47,098 bases of DNA from the NCBI GenBank assembly GCA_002335385.1, contig DCVK01000026.1:1-47098 (forward strand), read 5' to 3'. Both the position numbers and the translations under genes were made by a program. A model generated the notes under the pieces. It was not told where the DNA came from. It made no database searches and saw only the letters and a program-made list of their open reading frames with translations. This document shows positions 16,450-25,600 of the stretch, in pieces; position 1 is the first letter of the stretch, and every line of letters starts with the position of its first letter. The stretch comes from Candidatus Aminicenantes bacterium UBA2190 (GTDB lineage: Bacteria; Acidobacteriota; Aminicenantia; UBA2199).

Positions 16450-16458
16450 TACGGCACA

Positions 16459-16487
16459 ATTATAACCGAGATTATTTTTCCTGTCAA
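16459..16487 (-). promoter_or_regulatory. Perfect-consensus promoter of the tRNA operon
   Basis: On the minus strand TTGACA (16487-16482), a 17-base spacer and TATAAT (16464-16459) match sigma70 consensus exactly. The -10 box ends 9 bases before tRNA-Gln. Transcription from here runs through both tRNAs into the hairpin array. Confidence 0.92.
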
Positions 16488-16520
16488 TAATTTTTCGATC
16501 CCGGGGAGGAAAAAGAAAGC

Positions 16521-17201
16521 CTATGTTTTCGCGGCGCCGTAATACTTGCGGATGTACTTCTCCTGGACGGCGTAGGACCAGTGGACGTCGCGCAGAAAGA
16601 GTGATGCCGACTGAGGATCGCCGGCGGCCAGGAAGTCGACGATCTCCTGGTGCTCACGGATGGAGGACTCCTCCCACTCCTTGATCCATTGCCGCTTCTG
16701 GGGAAAATCGTACAGTCGCTTCTTCAGGTTATCGAGGATGCGCGCCAGGTTGCGGTTGCCGCAGGGGTCGACGAAAACGTCATGGAACTGCAGGTTCTTC
16801 TCGTAGAACAGGTCAAAGTTGTCGGCATCGATCGCCTTCTGCATCCGGCGGTTCAGCAGGTCCATCTTCTTGATGCCGGCGGCTCCCAGCTTGGGGAAGG
16901 ACGTTGTCAGCGCCGCGCTCTCCAGGGCGCCGATCACCTGGTAGAACTCGCGGATCTCCTCGAGCGGCAGCTGGTTGACATAGATGCCCCGCCGCGGGCT
17001 GATGGTGACGAAGCCCTCCATCTCCAGCTGGATCAGGGCGTCGCGCAGGGGGGTCCTGCTGACGCCCAGCATCCTGGCCGTGGCCTCCATGTTGATGGTC
17101 TCGCCCGGCTGCAGGAGATGCTTCTGGAACTGCTGGCGCAGGTAGTCATAGACCTGCTCCTTGAGCGATTTCACGACCAGCTTCCCCGGCGTCTTTTGCA
17201 T
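16521..17201 (-). CDS. GntR-family regulator with FCD (FadR-type) effector domain
   Basis: The product is 226 residues if started at ATG 17201; an in-frame extension to 17237 adds 12 less typical residues. The N-terminal winged helix-turn-helix contains LKEQVYDYLR, the recognition region ARMLGVSRTPLRDAL, and the wing LEMEGFVTISPRRGIYV. The C-terminal all-helical FCD domain carries FHDVFVDPCGN (metal/effector region) and IREHQEIVDFLAAGD. Such regulators usually bind small organic acids and control nearby catabolic genes. It points away from the glycyl-radical operon, about 700 bases off, with a DUF559 gene in between. It is therefore a candidate regulator of that operon, by position only. Confidence 0.88.
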   Translation of the reverse strand: MQKTPGKLVVKSLKEQVYDYLRQQFQKHLLQPGETINMEATARMLGVSRTPLRDALIQLEMEGFVTISPRRGIYVNQLPLEEIREFYQVIGALESAALTTSFPKLGAAGIKKMDLLNRRMQKAIDADNFDLFYEKNLQFHDVFVDPCGNRNLARILDNLKKRLYDFPQKRQWIKEWEESSIREHQEIVDFLAAGDPQSASLFLRDVHWSYAVQEKYIRKYYGAAKT

Positions 17202-17281
17202 GGCGGAAGTATAGCGCAAGAAAAAGTTCATAAGCAAGTCAGGAAAAAAGGAGAGGCAAAACTAATTCAACTCATCCCCTA

Positions 17282-17364
17282 CCCCTTCTCTTCTGAAGAG
17301 AAGGGGCCCAGAGAATATCGGTATTCCCCCCTCTCTTCTCAAGAGAGGGGGTTGGGGGTGAGTT
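17282..17364 (+). repeat. Hairpin-pair repeat, copy 1 (flanks DUF559 gene)
   Basis: The unit comprises a stem of CCCCTTCTCTTC/GAAGAGAAGGGG type (17282-17306), the short palindrome GAATATCGGTATTC (17312-17325), a second stem CCCCCTCTCTT/AAGAGAGGGGG with loop CTC (17327-17351), and a tail TTGGGGGTGAGTT. Copy 2 has the same orientation on the other side of the DUF559 gene. Confidence 0.85.
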
Positions 17365-17370
17365 TGCATT

Positions 17371-17733
17371 TCAGACAAGCAAAGGCTTAAGTTTTTCTGA
17401 AAGAAATATTTCGACATTCTCGATTATTTCGCTGTCCGAGACTCGGATGACTTTAAATCCAAGTTCGCGAATGATCATGTCACGGTATAGGTCGTAATTC
17501 CTTTGCTTCAAATGTATCTTGCCGTCGACTTCAATCACCAATTTGCACTCATGACAATAAAAATCTGCAATGAAAAATCGTTGTATCCTTTCTATCTCAT
17601 AAATTATCGGGAATTGACGGAGAAACTTCTTCCCCAGAAATCCTCTGTTTCTCAAGCATTTCCAGAGAATCGACTCTCCGGCTGTCTGGTTTTTTCTGAG
17701 ATCTCTGGCAGCCAACTTGATCACTTCCCTCAT
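17371..17733 (-). CDS. DUF559 (Vsr-like) endonuclease-fold protein
   Basis: The 120-residue product (start ATG 17733) covers the DUF559 domain: AARDLRKNQTAGESILWKCLR, GKKFLRQFPI, then FFIADFYCHECKLVIEVDG with the acidic residues (Asp, Glu, Glu-Val-Asp) expected for a PD-(D/E)xK nuclease, and VIRVSDSEI. Biochemical function of the family is unknown; similarity to very-short-patch-repair nucleases is structural. The open frame continues upstream to 17958, but that part translates the hairpin repeat and even overlaps the divergent activase gene, so I excluded it. The stop lies seven bases beyond copy 1 of the repeat. The lower GC than its neighbours and the flanking repeats suggest an inserted unit. 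Confidence 0.82.
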   Translation of the reverse strand: MREVIKLAARDLRKNQTAGESILWKCLRNRGFLGKKFLRQFPIIYEIERIQRFFIADFYCHECKLVIEVDGKIHLKQRNYDLYRDMIIRELGFKVIRVSDSEIIENVEIFLSEKLKPLLV

Positions 17734-17772
17734 TTTCAGATTATTGCATAAACCCGGATACTGCTCAATAAT

Positions 17773-17859
17773 CCCCCATCTCTTGCGAAGATAAGGGGCG
17801 CCGGGAATATCAGTATTCTCCCCCTCTCTTTCGAAGAGAGGGGGGTAAGGGGGTGAGTT
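17773..17859 (+). repeat. Hairpin-pair repeat, copy 2 (flanks DUF559 gene)
   Basis: This copy has the same order and direction as copy 1: an imperfect stem CCCC...GGGG (17773-17798), GAATATCAGTATTC (17805-17818), stem CCCCCTCTCTT/AAGAGAGGGGG with loop TCG (17820-17844), then TAAGGGGGTGAGTT. The second stem is identical to copy 1 but its loop differs. Confidence 0.85.
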
Positions 17860-17926
17860 GACAGGCAATTTCCGCTTTTCCCTATTGACAGAGCCCTCGC
17901 TTACTGATATATCAGATATCAGAGAA

Positions 17927-18838
17927 ATGAGATCTTCAGGCATCATTTTCGACATCAAGAAATTCGCCGTTCACGACGGCCCGGGCATCCGCACCACCGT
18001 CTTTCTGAAGGGCTGCCCGCTGCGCTGCGCCTGGTGCCACAACCCGGAGGGGATCGCTGCCGGTCCCGGGATCATGGTCTTCGCCGGCCGCTGCATCAAG
18101 GGCTGCCGCGATTGCCTCGCCGCCTGCCCGCGCGGGGCGCTGAAAAAGGTCCGCGGCATCATCCTCCTCGACCGCGGCCTTTGCGACCGCTGCGGCGCCT
18201 GCGTCGAGGCCTGCCCCGCCGAGGCGCTCCGGTCCGCGGGCAGAACGGTGCCCGTCTGCGAAATCATGGAAGAGGTGGGCCGCGATATCCCTTTTTACAG
18301 GGAATCGGGGGGCGGCGTGACTTTCTCGGGCGGCGAGCCGCTGTCCCAGCCCGCGTTCCTGCGCGAGCTGCTCCTGGCCTGCCGCGCCCGGGGCATCCAC
18401 GCCGCGGTCGACACCTCGGGGCATGCCCCGTTTTCCTTATTCGCAGAGCTGCTGCCCATGGTGGACCTTTTCCTGTACGACCTGAAGATCATCGACGACG
18501 AGCGCCACCGGCGCTTTACCGGCGTCTCCAACCGCCTGATCCTGGAGAACCTGGAAAAGCTCTCCCGAGCCGGGGCGCCGCTGGCCGTCCGCGTGCCGCT
18601 GATACCCGGCGTGAACGACGCGGACGTCGACCTGGAGGCCATGGCTGCATTCTGCGCCGCGCTGCCGGGCCGCCACCCGCTGCACCTCCTGCCCTACCAC
18701 CGCGGCTACGCCGCCAAGCGCCGGCGCCTGGGCCTCGACGCCGTTCTCCCTGCCATCGCCCCCCCCTCCAGCGAGCTGCTGGAAAGGGCCGGGAAGATAT
18801 TCGCCGGCAATGTTTCGACCGTCATCATCGGAGGCTGA
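17927..18838 (+). CDS. Glycyl-radical enzyme activating enzyme (radical SAM)
   Basis: The 303-residue product generates the glycyl radical on the downstream dehydratase. The radical-SAM cluster motif is Cys30-x3-Cys34-x2-Cys37 (GCPLRCAWC). An inserted ferredoxin-like domain has two further 4Fe-4S sets (Cys56, 60, 63, 67 and Cys86, 89, 92, 96), which marks the longer activases of the dehydratase-type glycyl-radical enzymes and not the short PFL activase. GGGVTFSGGEPL binds SAM. I start at ATG 17927; earlier codons in frame translate the DUF559-side repeat. The stop lies one base before the partner's ATG, so the pair is an operon and is likely produced together under anaerobic conditions. Confidence 0.93.
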   Translation: MRSSGIIFDIKKFAVHDGPGIRTTVFLKGCPLRCAWCHNPEGIAAGPGIMVFAGRCIKGCRDCLAACPRGALKKVRGIILLDRGLCDRCGACVEACPAEALRSAGRTVPVCEIMEEVGRDIPFYRESGGGVTFSGGEPLSQPAFLRELLLACRARGIHAAVDTSGHAPFSLFAELLPMVDLFLYDLKIIDDERHRRFTGVSNRLILENLEKLSRAGAPLAVRVPLIPGVNDADVDLEAMAAFCAALPGRHPLHLLPYHRGYAAKRRRLGLDAVLPAIAPPSSELLERAGKIFAGNVSTVIIGG

Positions 18839-18839
18839 C

Positions 18840-21206
18840 ATGACCGAACGGATCCGGAGACTGCGCGCCCGCTCGCTGCGGGCCGTTCCCGCCCTTTCCA
18901 GCGAGCGCGGCCGCCTGCTGACCCGCTACTGCAAGAGCGGCGCCGCCGACGGCCTCTCCGTCCCGCGCCAGCGCTCGGGCGCCTTCGCCTATCTTTTGAA
19001 GCGCAAGAGGATCGCCATCCTTCCCGACGAGCTGATCGTCGGCGAGCGCGGCCCGGCGGCCAAGGCCACCCCCTCCTACCCCGAGATCACCTGCCATTCC
19101 CTGCGCGACCTGGACGTTCTCGATCGCCGCGAAAAGACCCGCTTCCGCGTCAGCGCCCCGACGCGCCGCGCCTTCGCGACGGAAATCATCCCCTACTGGC
19201 GGGGCAGGACCATGCGCGAAAAGCTGTTCGCGCTCATGGAGCCCGAGTGGCTCGCCGCCTACGAGGCGGGAGTGTTCACCGAGTTCATGGAGCAGCGCGC
19301 CCCCGGCCATACCGTCTGCGGCGAGAAGATCTACGAAAAGGGGCTCCGGGACCAGCAGGCCGAGGTTCGCGCCGCGCTGCGGGCGCTCGATTTTCTCGAC
19401 GACCCGCTGGCGCTGGCCAAAAGAGAGGAGCTGCTGGCCATGGAGGAGGCCGCACAGGCCGTCATCGACTTCGCCCGCCGCCACGCGGAAAAAGCGCGGC
19501 AGCTGGCGCAAAGGGAAAAGAACCCCGGCCGCCGCCGCGAGCTGCGCCGCATCGCCGCCGTCTGCGATCATGTCCCGGCCCATGCCCCGCGCGACTTCCA
19601 CGAGGCGCTGCAGCACTACTGGTTCATCCACCTCGGCGTGATCAGCGAGGCCAATCCCTGGGACGCCTTCAACCCCGGCCGCCTCGACCAGCACCTTCTT
19701 CCCTTCTACCGCCGCGGCCTGGCCGACGGCAGCCTGGACCGCGAAAAGGCCCGCGAGCTGCTGCAGGCCTTCTGGGTGAAATTCAACAACCACCCCTCGC
19801 CGCCCAAGGTGGGGGTGACGGCCGAGGAGAGCGGCACCTACACCGACTTCGCCCTGATCAACAGCGGCGGCGTCGCCCCCGACGGCCGGGACGGCGTCAA
19901 CGAGGTCTCCTACCTGATCCTCGAAGTGATCGAGGAGATGCGCCTGCTGCAGCCCAGCTCCATGGTGCAGATCAGCGAGAAGAACCCCGACGCCTTCCTG
20001 CGGCGGGCGCTGAAGATCGTGCGCACCGGCTTCGGCCAGCCCTCGCTCTTCAACTCCGAGGCGCTGGTGGCCGAGATGCTGCGCCAGGGCAAGTCGCTGG
20101 CCGACGCCCGGCGCGGCGGCGCCTCGGGCTGCGTGGAGACCGGCGCCTTCGGCCGCGAGGCCTACATCCTGACCGGCTATTTCAACCTGGTCAAGGTGCT
20201 CGAGGTCACCCTCAACGACGGCCGCGACCCGCTCAGCGGCAAGCGCATCGGCCTGCGGACCGGCGACCCGGCCGGGTTCAGGGAGTTCTCCGGCCTGCTG
20301 GCCGCCTTCGAGAAGCAGCTGCGTCATTTCATCGACATCAAGGTGCGCGGCAGCAACGTCATCGACCGCCTCTATGCCCGCGACCTGCCCGTTCCCTTCC
20401 TGTCTCTGCTCATCGACGACTGCATCGCCCGCGGCCGCGACTACCACGACGGCGGCGCCCGCTACAACACCTCCTACATCCAGGGGGTGGGCCTGGGCTC
20501 GGTCACCGACGCCCTGAGCGCCGTCAGCCACCACGTTTTCTCCCGGAAGACCCTCCCCATGACAAAGCTGCTCAAGGCCCTGCGCGGCGACTTCCGCGGC
20601 AGCGAAAGGACCCGGCAGCTGCTGCTGAACAAGACGCCGCGCTGGGGCAACGACGACGAGCGCGCCGACGCCATCGGCCGCGAGGTGTTCGAAATGGTTT
20701 TCCGCGCCGTCGACGGCCGGCCCAACATGCGCGGCGGCAGCTACCGCGTCAACCTGCTGCCCACCACCGTCCACATCTACTTCGGCCGCAAGACCGGCGC
20801 CACTCCCGACGGGCGCCGCGCCGGCGAGCCCCTCTCCGAGGGCATCTCGCCGGTGCAGGGCTCCGACCGCAAGGGGCCGACGGCGGTGCTGCGGTCGGCG
20901 GCCAAGATCGACCATTTGCGCACCGGCGGCACGCTGCTCAACCAGAAGTTCGCGCCGGCGCTGCTGGCCGGCGACGAAGGCATCGCCCGCCTCGGCCAGC
21001 TGGTGCGCGCCTACTTCGGCATGAACGGCCACCACGTGCAGTTCAACGTGGTCGACGCCGCCACCCTGCGCGCCGCGCGGAAAAACCCGGAAAAGTACCG
21101 CGACCTGATCGTGCGCGTGGCCGGCTACAGCGACTACTTCGTCGACGTCGGGCCGGAATTGCAGGAAGAGATCATCAAAAGAACTGAACATCAGGAATTC
21201 ATATGA
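18840..21206 (+). CDS. hypD: Glycyl-radical dehydratase, most like trans-4-hydroxy-L-proline dehydratase
   Basis: The 788-residue glycyl-radical enzyme carries the C-terminal radical loop RVAGYSD (Gly762) and the active-site GASGCVETG, with Cys431 as thiyl radical and Glu433 as general base. From memory of clostridial HypD, several long segments agree closely: the EWLAAYEAG...FTEFMEQRAPGHT region, GGARYNT-YIQGVG, LLPTTVHIYFG, and LVRAYF-MNGHH-QFNV. HypD converts trans-4-hydroxyproline to pyrroline-5-carboxylate, which ProC reduces to proline. No proC is in the window. Glycerol, propanediol and choline enzymes share the GCVE motif, so the substrate call is weaker than the family call. GGAGG sits five bases before the ATG, inside the activase's last codons. 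Confidence 0.8.
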   Translation: MTERIRRLRARSLRAVPALSSERGRLLTRYCKSGAADGLSVPRQRSGAFAYLLKRKRIAILPDELIVGERGPAAKATPSYPEITCHSLRDLDVLDRREKTRFRVSAPTRRAFATEIIPYWRGRTMREKLFALMEPEWLAAYEAGVFTEFMEQRAPGHTVCGEKIYEKGLRDQQAEVRAALRALDFLDDPLALAKREELLAMEEAAQAVIDFARRHAEKARQLAQREKNPGRRRELRRIAAVCDHVPAHAPRDFHEALQHYWFIHLGVISEANPWDAFNPGRLDQHLLPFYRRGLADGSLDREKARELLQAFWVKFNNHPSPPKVGVTAEESGTYTDFALINSGGVAPDGRDGVNEVSYLILEVIEEMRLLQPSSMVQISEKNPDAFLRRALKIVRTGFGQPSLFNSEALVAEMLRQGKSLADARRGGASGCVETGAFGREAYILTGYFNLVKVLEVTLNDGRDPLSGKRIGLRTGDPAGFREFSGLLAAFEKQLRHFIDIKVRGSNVIDRLYARDLPVPFLSLLIDDCIARGRDYHDGGARYNTSYIQGVGLGSVTDALSAVSHHVFSRKTLPMTKLLKALRGDFRGSERTRQLLLNKTPRWGNDDERADAIGREVFEMVFRAVDGRPNMRGGSYRVNLLPTTVHIYFGRKTGATPDGRRAGEPLSEGISPVQGSDRKGPTAVLRSAAKIDHLRTGGTLLNQKFAPALLAGDEGIARLGQLVRAYFGMNGHHVQFNVVDAATLRAARKNPEKYRDLIVRVAGYSDYFVDVGPELQEEIIKRTEHQEFI

Positions 21207-21220
21207 AAGCGGGGCTTTCG

Positions 21221-21370
21221 TGAGTAGTGATTCGTAATTCGTGATTCGTTAAAGATAAAGATGTTTCAATGAATTACAAATTCACTCTCGTCTGGATTTG
21301 ACAGAAAATCGCCCCTGATGTTCCCTTGTATTGCGTTTTACGAATTACGACTCACGAATCACGAATTACG
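21221..21370. repeat. Inverted repeat between two convergent genes
   Basis: The left arm (about 21225-21250) carries GTGATTCGTAATTCGTGATT, and the right arm (about 21338-21370) carries its near reverse complement TTACGAATTACG plus CACGAATCACGAATTACG. They frame about 90 bases. The right arm supplies the stop codon of the lipoprotein gene. It could act as a two-way transcript end. Confidence 0.65.
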
Positions 21371-22094
21371 GAATTTCGGATTTCTTCGTCGTGCTGGCGA
21401 ACTGCAACGTAATCGTCCCTTCGGCCTTGGCTTCTCCGTCGCTGACGGCGATCTTGATCTCGACCTTCTCCCCCAGGCGCTTGACGACTTCCTCGCTCAG
21501 GGCCCAGGTGATCAGGCCGCTTTTAGGGTCGATGGCGATCCCCGGGTCGGGCGGCGACGGCAGTTCAAAGGTCAGGTCGTCTTCGTCCGGGTCGCTGGCC
21601 GCGGCGCGGTACTGGAAATCGCCCGGCACCTGGATCTCGCCCAGCGGTCCCAGCTGCAGCGCGGGCGGCGTGTTCAGCACCTGGATCAGGTCGCTCCTGG
21701 CCCACTCGCTCTCCGCGTCCTCGAGCACGGCCTTCATGCGGCAATAGACCCAGGAGCCGCGCTTGAGCTTGCCCTTTTCGATTTTGTCGCCCCATACATC
21801 GTCCAGTTCCTGGCCGTTGGCGTACCACTCGTACTGGAAGCTGACGTTCTCCAGTGCCGGATCGTCCAGCTCGGCAACGGCGGTAATGTCGTCCAGCACG
21901 GTGGGCGCCTCGGGGCTGAGGCGGACGGCCGTGATCCACAGCGGGGCGTCTTCGCTCCGGGCCGGGGCCGGCCTGGGCTCGTTGGCCTCGTGGAAGCGCC
22001 TCTCGGCCAGCGGGGTCTTCTCCTCCCCTTTTTTCGAGCAAAAGGATAGGGCGATCATGGCCATGAACAAGACAACGAATGCTTTTCTCATCAT
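21366..22094 (-). CDS. Putative lipoprotein with Ig-like/cadherin-like fold
   Basis: The 242-residue product (ATG 22094 or 22091) has a short signal peptide ending ALSFC-SKKGEE. The Cys at about 19 is a plausible lipidation site, although Phe at -1 is atypical for a lipobox. The rest is acidic and beta-rich. An ASDPDEDDLTFEL segment followed by IDPKSGLITW is typical of putative Ig domains (He_PIG/cadherin-like). Function is unknown; it is probably exposed on the periplasmic side or cell surface. The last residues (KSEIP) and the stop come from the ACGAATTACGG repeat arm. Confidence 0.7.
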   Translation of the reverse strand: MMRKAFVVLFMAMIALSFCSKKGEEKTPLAERRFHEANEPRPAPARSEDAPLWITAVRLSPEAPTVLDDITAVAELDDPALENVSFQYEWYANGQELDDVWGDKIEKGKLKRGSWVYCRMKAVLEDAESEWARSDLIQVLNTPPALQLGPLGEIQVPGDFQYRAAASDPDEDDLTFELPSPPDPGIAIDPKSGLITWALSEEVVKRLGEKVEIKIAVSDGEAKAEGTITLQFASTTKKSEIP

Positions 22095-22149
22095 CTCTGC
22101 CTCCGGCTGACAGCATCAGGGATATTATAATAAGTCAAGATATGGATTG

Positions 22150-22570
22150 CAAATGCAATCGGTTGACGGTTTACGGTGGACGGTGCTGTTCAGGGATGCA
22201 ATCGGTTGACGGTAGACGGTTTACGGCAGACGGCAAAATAAAGAAAGCAATAGTAAGAATTTAAATTCCAAATCCCAAGCATCAAATTCCAAACAAATTC
22301 CAAATTCCAAATTCAAATGACCAAAACAAAGAAAAGAATGTATTCGTGTTAGTGTTAGCAGGAACCAGGAAGCGCTCCCTTTATGATTTGGGATTTATCT
22401 TCATGTAAGGGCGGTTCGCGAACCGCCCCTACATAAGGCGGAACAGCGATTGGGATTACCCCATCATGTCAATTACATTAATGATTCTTTCTTCACTACC
22501 ACTACCACTATCACTACCACTTATACCCGTAAGCCCTCTTGCTGACACTGACACTGTCACTGACACTATA
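22150..22570. repeat. Repeat island P3 with several phrase families
   Basis: The gap contains CGGTTGACGGTTTACGG phrases (22159-22184, 22203-22233), one AATTCC-type arm (22261-22316) without its mirror partner, and a perfect 20-base palindrome GGGCGGTTCGCGAACCGCCC (22409-22428) flanked by ATGTA/TACAT. It also holds ACCACTATCACTACCACT tracts (22496-22525) and GACACTGTCACTGACACT (about 22545-22566). No gene is credible here. Confidence 0.8.
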
Positions 22571-22572
22571 CA

Positions 22573-22608
22573 CGAAAACGGAAGCGCCGCGCGGCGCTTC
22601 CGTTTTCG
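22573..22608 (-). terminator. Strong palindromic terminator after pilY1
   Basis: This is a perfect 18-base-pair palindrome centred at 22590/22591 with arms CGAAAACGGAAGCGCCGC and its complement. The A4/T4 pairs lie inside the stem. It is 11 bases beyond the pilY1 stop and could work in both directions. Confidence 0.8.
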
Positions 22609-22618
22609 CTCTTGAGCT

Positions 22619-25600
22619 CTACCTCTTTTTCTCCTTCATGAACAGCATGCTGCCGGTGTAGATCAGCTTGATGGGCTTGATGTCCTGCAGCGGCGGGATC
22701 GAGGCCACGTCGCCCTTGCCGACATAAAGGATGTAGTCGGAACCCTGGAACACGCCGCCGCCGGCGATGCGGCCGCTTTCCATGTCGCCGCTCATGGTGC
22801 CGGCGCCGCAGTAGTTCATCTTCAGGTTGTAGAAATACATGAGACCGTTCTTGGGCGAGTCGCAGTCGGAGATGGTCTCCTCGGTGGAGGGCTGGTAGGT
22901 GTTGAAGTAGATGTGGGGCACCAGTTCGAGGTCGGGCAGGACCAGCGGCTCGGGGTCGAACAGCTTCTCGTGGTTCCAGGCCATGGGGAAGGTGAACTGC
23001 CAGCCCCACTTGTTCTCCACCTTGATGTTGGTGGGGTCCATGGTCGTGCCGGTCCAGGTGAGCGGCACCAGGTCAGAGAGGAGGATGTCGGTCTTCTGCA
23101 CCGTGGCCGAGCTGACCGTGGTGGTACTGTCGCGCAGGGCGATGAACTTGCCGGTGTCGGGGTTGGTGCGCGAGCGGATGCGGTCGCCGCTGCCGAAGGC
23201 CACCCAGAGGTTGTAGCAGTTGTCGAAGAAGATGGCCGGGGAGAGGAAAAGGGGGTCGTAGCTGGGGACGACGAGGGTCTCGCCTGTCACGAACACGCTG
23301 GGGGAATAGGTGGTAACGGTCAGGATATTCTTGTCCACATAGTCGATCCTGCCCATTGCCTTTGAACTCAGGCCGAAAACGTTACGGTGCACGTCGAAGC
23401 CGGTGGCCTTCGCCACGGTGATCAGCTTGGGGTCCGTGGGGTCGATCGAGCTGATTGTCGTCAAGGCCTGCGGCGCAGTGTGCAGCCCCTCTTTCTTGTA
23501 GAGCTGGTAGGTTTTCCATTGGGCAGAATTTGCAGAAGAGATGTCGGCCTTGAACAGGTGGCCGGCCATGTTGCCGAAGTAGATGGTGTCGAGGAAGCCG
23601 TCGCTGTCGCGGTCGACCGGGGTGATGGCCGATGGGATGGCATAGTTGAACTCGGGCTTCTGGGTCAGGTTGCGGACGCCGACGGCGGTGGTGTCGATGT
23701 GCACGGTGCCCGTGGCATCCTCGGCGCCGCCGGCGTTATAGCCGACCATCCAGACCAGCTCGCCGGTCGAGGCGTCGATGACGAAGACGGCCTTGCCGGC
23801 CGTCTCGTCGGCATCCTCGTTGTTGAAGGCCATGCCGCCGGCCAGCACCACCACCCAGCGGTCGAGGACGGTGCTGTCGGCCTGCAGCTCGCGGATCTTG
23901 CCCACGAAGGGCTTGCTCCAGCTCTTGCCGCTGTAGTCGTCGTCCTGGAACTTCCACAGCACGACGGGGTCGCTGTCGGCATTGGTGACATCGAGGCAGT
24001 AGAAGGCGTCGCCGCCGTCCTTGAGGCCGAAGGCCAGGATGGTCTTCCAGGCCTTGTCCGTTCCCTTGCGGTAGTATATGTCGTCGGCGGTCAGACGGCC
24101 GTCGACGGTGTAGGTGTATTCCGTATTGATGACGATCGACTTCATGCTGGGCAGGACCTCGTCGGGGATGAATCCCCAGCGCTCATCACCGGTCAGGGCG
24201 TCGACCTGGTGCAGGATGCCGTCGTTGGTCCCGACGTAAACCACCTTGTCACGGGCGGCTTGGTGTTTCAGCAGGAATTGAAAGCAGTCCGGATCGTCCT
24301 CCAGGGGAGCCTCGTTGCAATCAACGGGGTTGAGGTTCTTGACGTATTTCTTGCCCGGCATCGGGGCTCCGATATAGGCGATGTCGGAATGGAAAACATC
24401 ACCGAGGATCTTGCCGCCGATGGTGGAGATGATGGTCTCGGCCTGGGTCTGGTAGGTAGTATCGGGAGCCTCGTCGTCCGGCAAGCCGAACAGGGGCTGC
24501 AGCGTATGGACATTGTCCAGGGTGAACGGGATATTCACAAAGGGAGTCGGCGATCCGCTGTCGTGGGTGAAGAGATTGCGGCTGGCCGTGCTGTTGCGCA
24601 GCTGGATCTCCGTGTCCCATACGGGGGTGTTCTCAAGCTGAACGCTGCGCAGGCAGGTCAGGCCGGAATTTGCCGACGTGCATTGCTCCTCGTAATTGAA
24701 GGGATTCACATATTCGTTCTGCTCGTCCTGGTTCACCTTCTCCAGCGAGCCGCTGCCGTCAAGGTCTGCGTACCAGTAGTCAGTCATCTTGAACGACTGC
24801 AGGTGACCCGTCCAGATGGTGTCTACCTGCGAAGGCATGAAGTAGCCGATGAACGAGTAACCCTCGCCCTGGGTGGAGGTGATCTTCTTGGGCGCGGTGA
24901 AGGCGGCGAAGGCCATGTTGCGCAGCTGGATGCTGATGATGGCCGCGGTCAGGGCCTTTTTCAGGTCGTCGTAGCTGCTGGCCGTGTAATACTCGCCGTT
25001 GCCGTTGTCAGCCGTTTCCCGCAGCATGTCGTTGTCGGCGTTGAAACCGATGACGTAGGTCTCGATGGATTGCATGCCCTGGTAGAACTTCAGATATACT
25101 TTGTATGCATTGGTATAATTTTCAGGACCTGGAGGCTGGGAAGGATCCTTCAATGAGCACGCTGCAAGCTCATCTCCCGTAAGCCCGTAACAGGGATCGA
25201 AAACGGAATCCGGGAAGTGGTCGTTGTGGGCCATGTAATAAGCGATGTCATCGAGATAATCGGTCCCTAAGTTGCCGGAATGCCCGCCCACTCCCCAGCA
25301 GGAATAATCGGGGCAGTACGACGAGCCGTCGGGCTTCAGCAGCGTTGTGGGCTGCCCGCCCCAGCTGAACTCGCCGTTATAGGGCGGGTCGTGGTCGTCG
25401 TCGTCTCCCCAGCCGCCGGCGCTTTTATTGACCGGGTTTTTGGCGAAAAACGACGTGTTGAAACGCGAATGGGGACTCGTCGTGAATTCATCGTAGGTCG
25501 ATTGCCCGTCGGTCATGACGATGACGTACTGCTTCTGGCAGTAATCCGTGAGCGGGCAGTCGCTGGCCACATTGGCTGTTGTGTGCGGGTGGAGGACGTT

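Noticed and set aside
17734..17958. N-terminal extension of the DUF559 frame
   Set aside because: It translates the hairpin repeat (PPYPPLFEREG type) and overlaps the start of the divergent activase gene; the domain begins after ATG 17733.
18295..21191. Frameshift or internal break in the activase or hypD
   Set aside because: Both read through intact with all expected motifs; alternate frames are composition artefacts.
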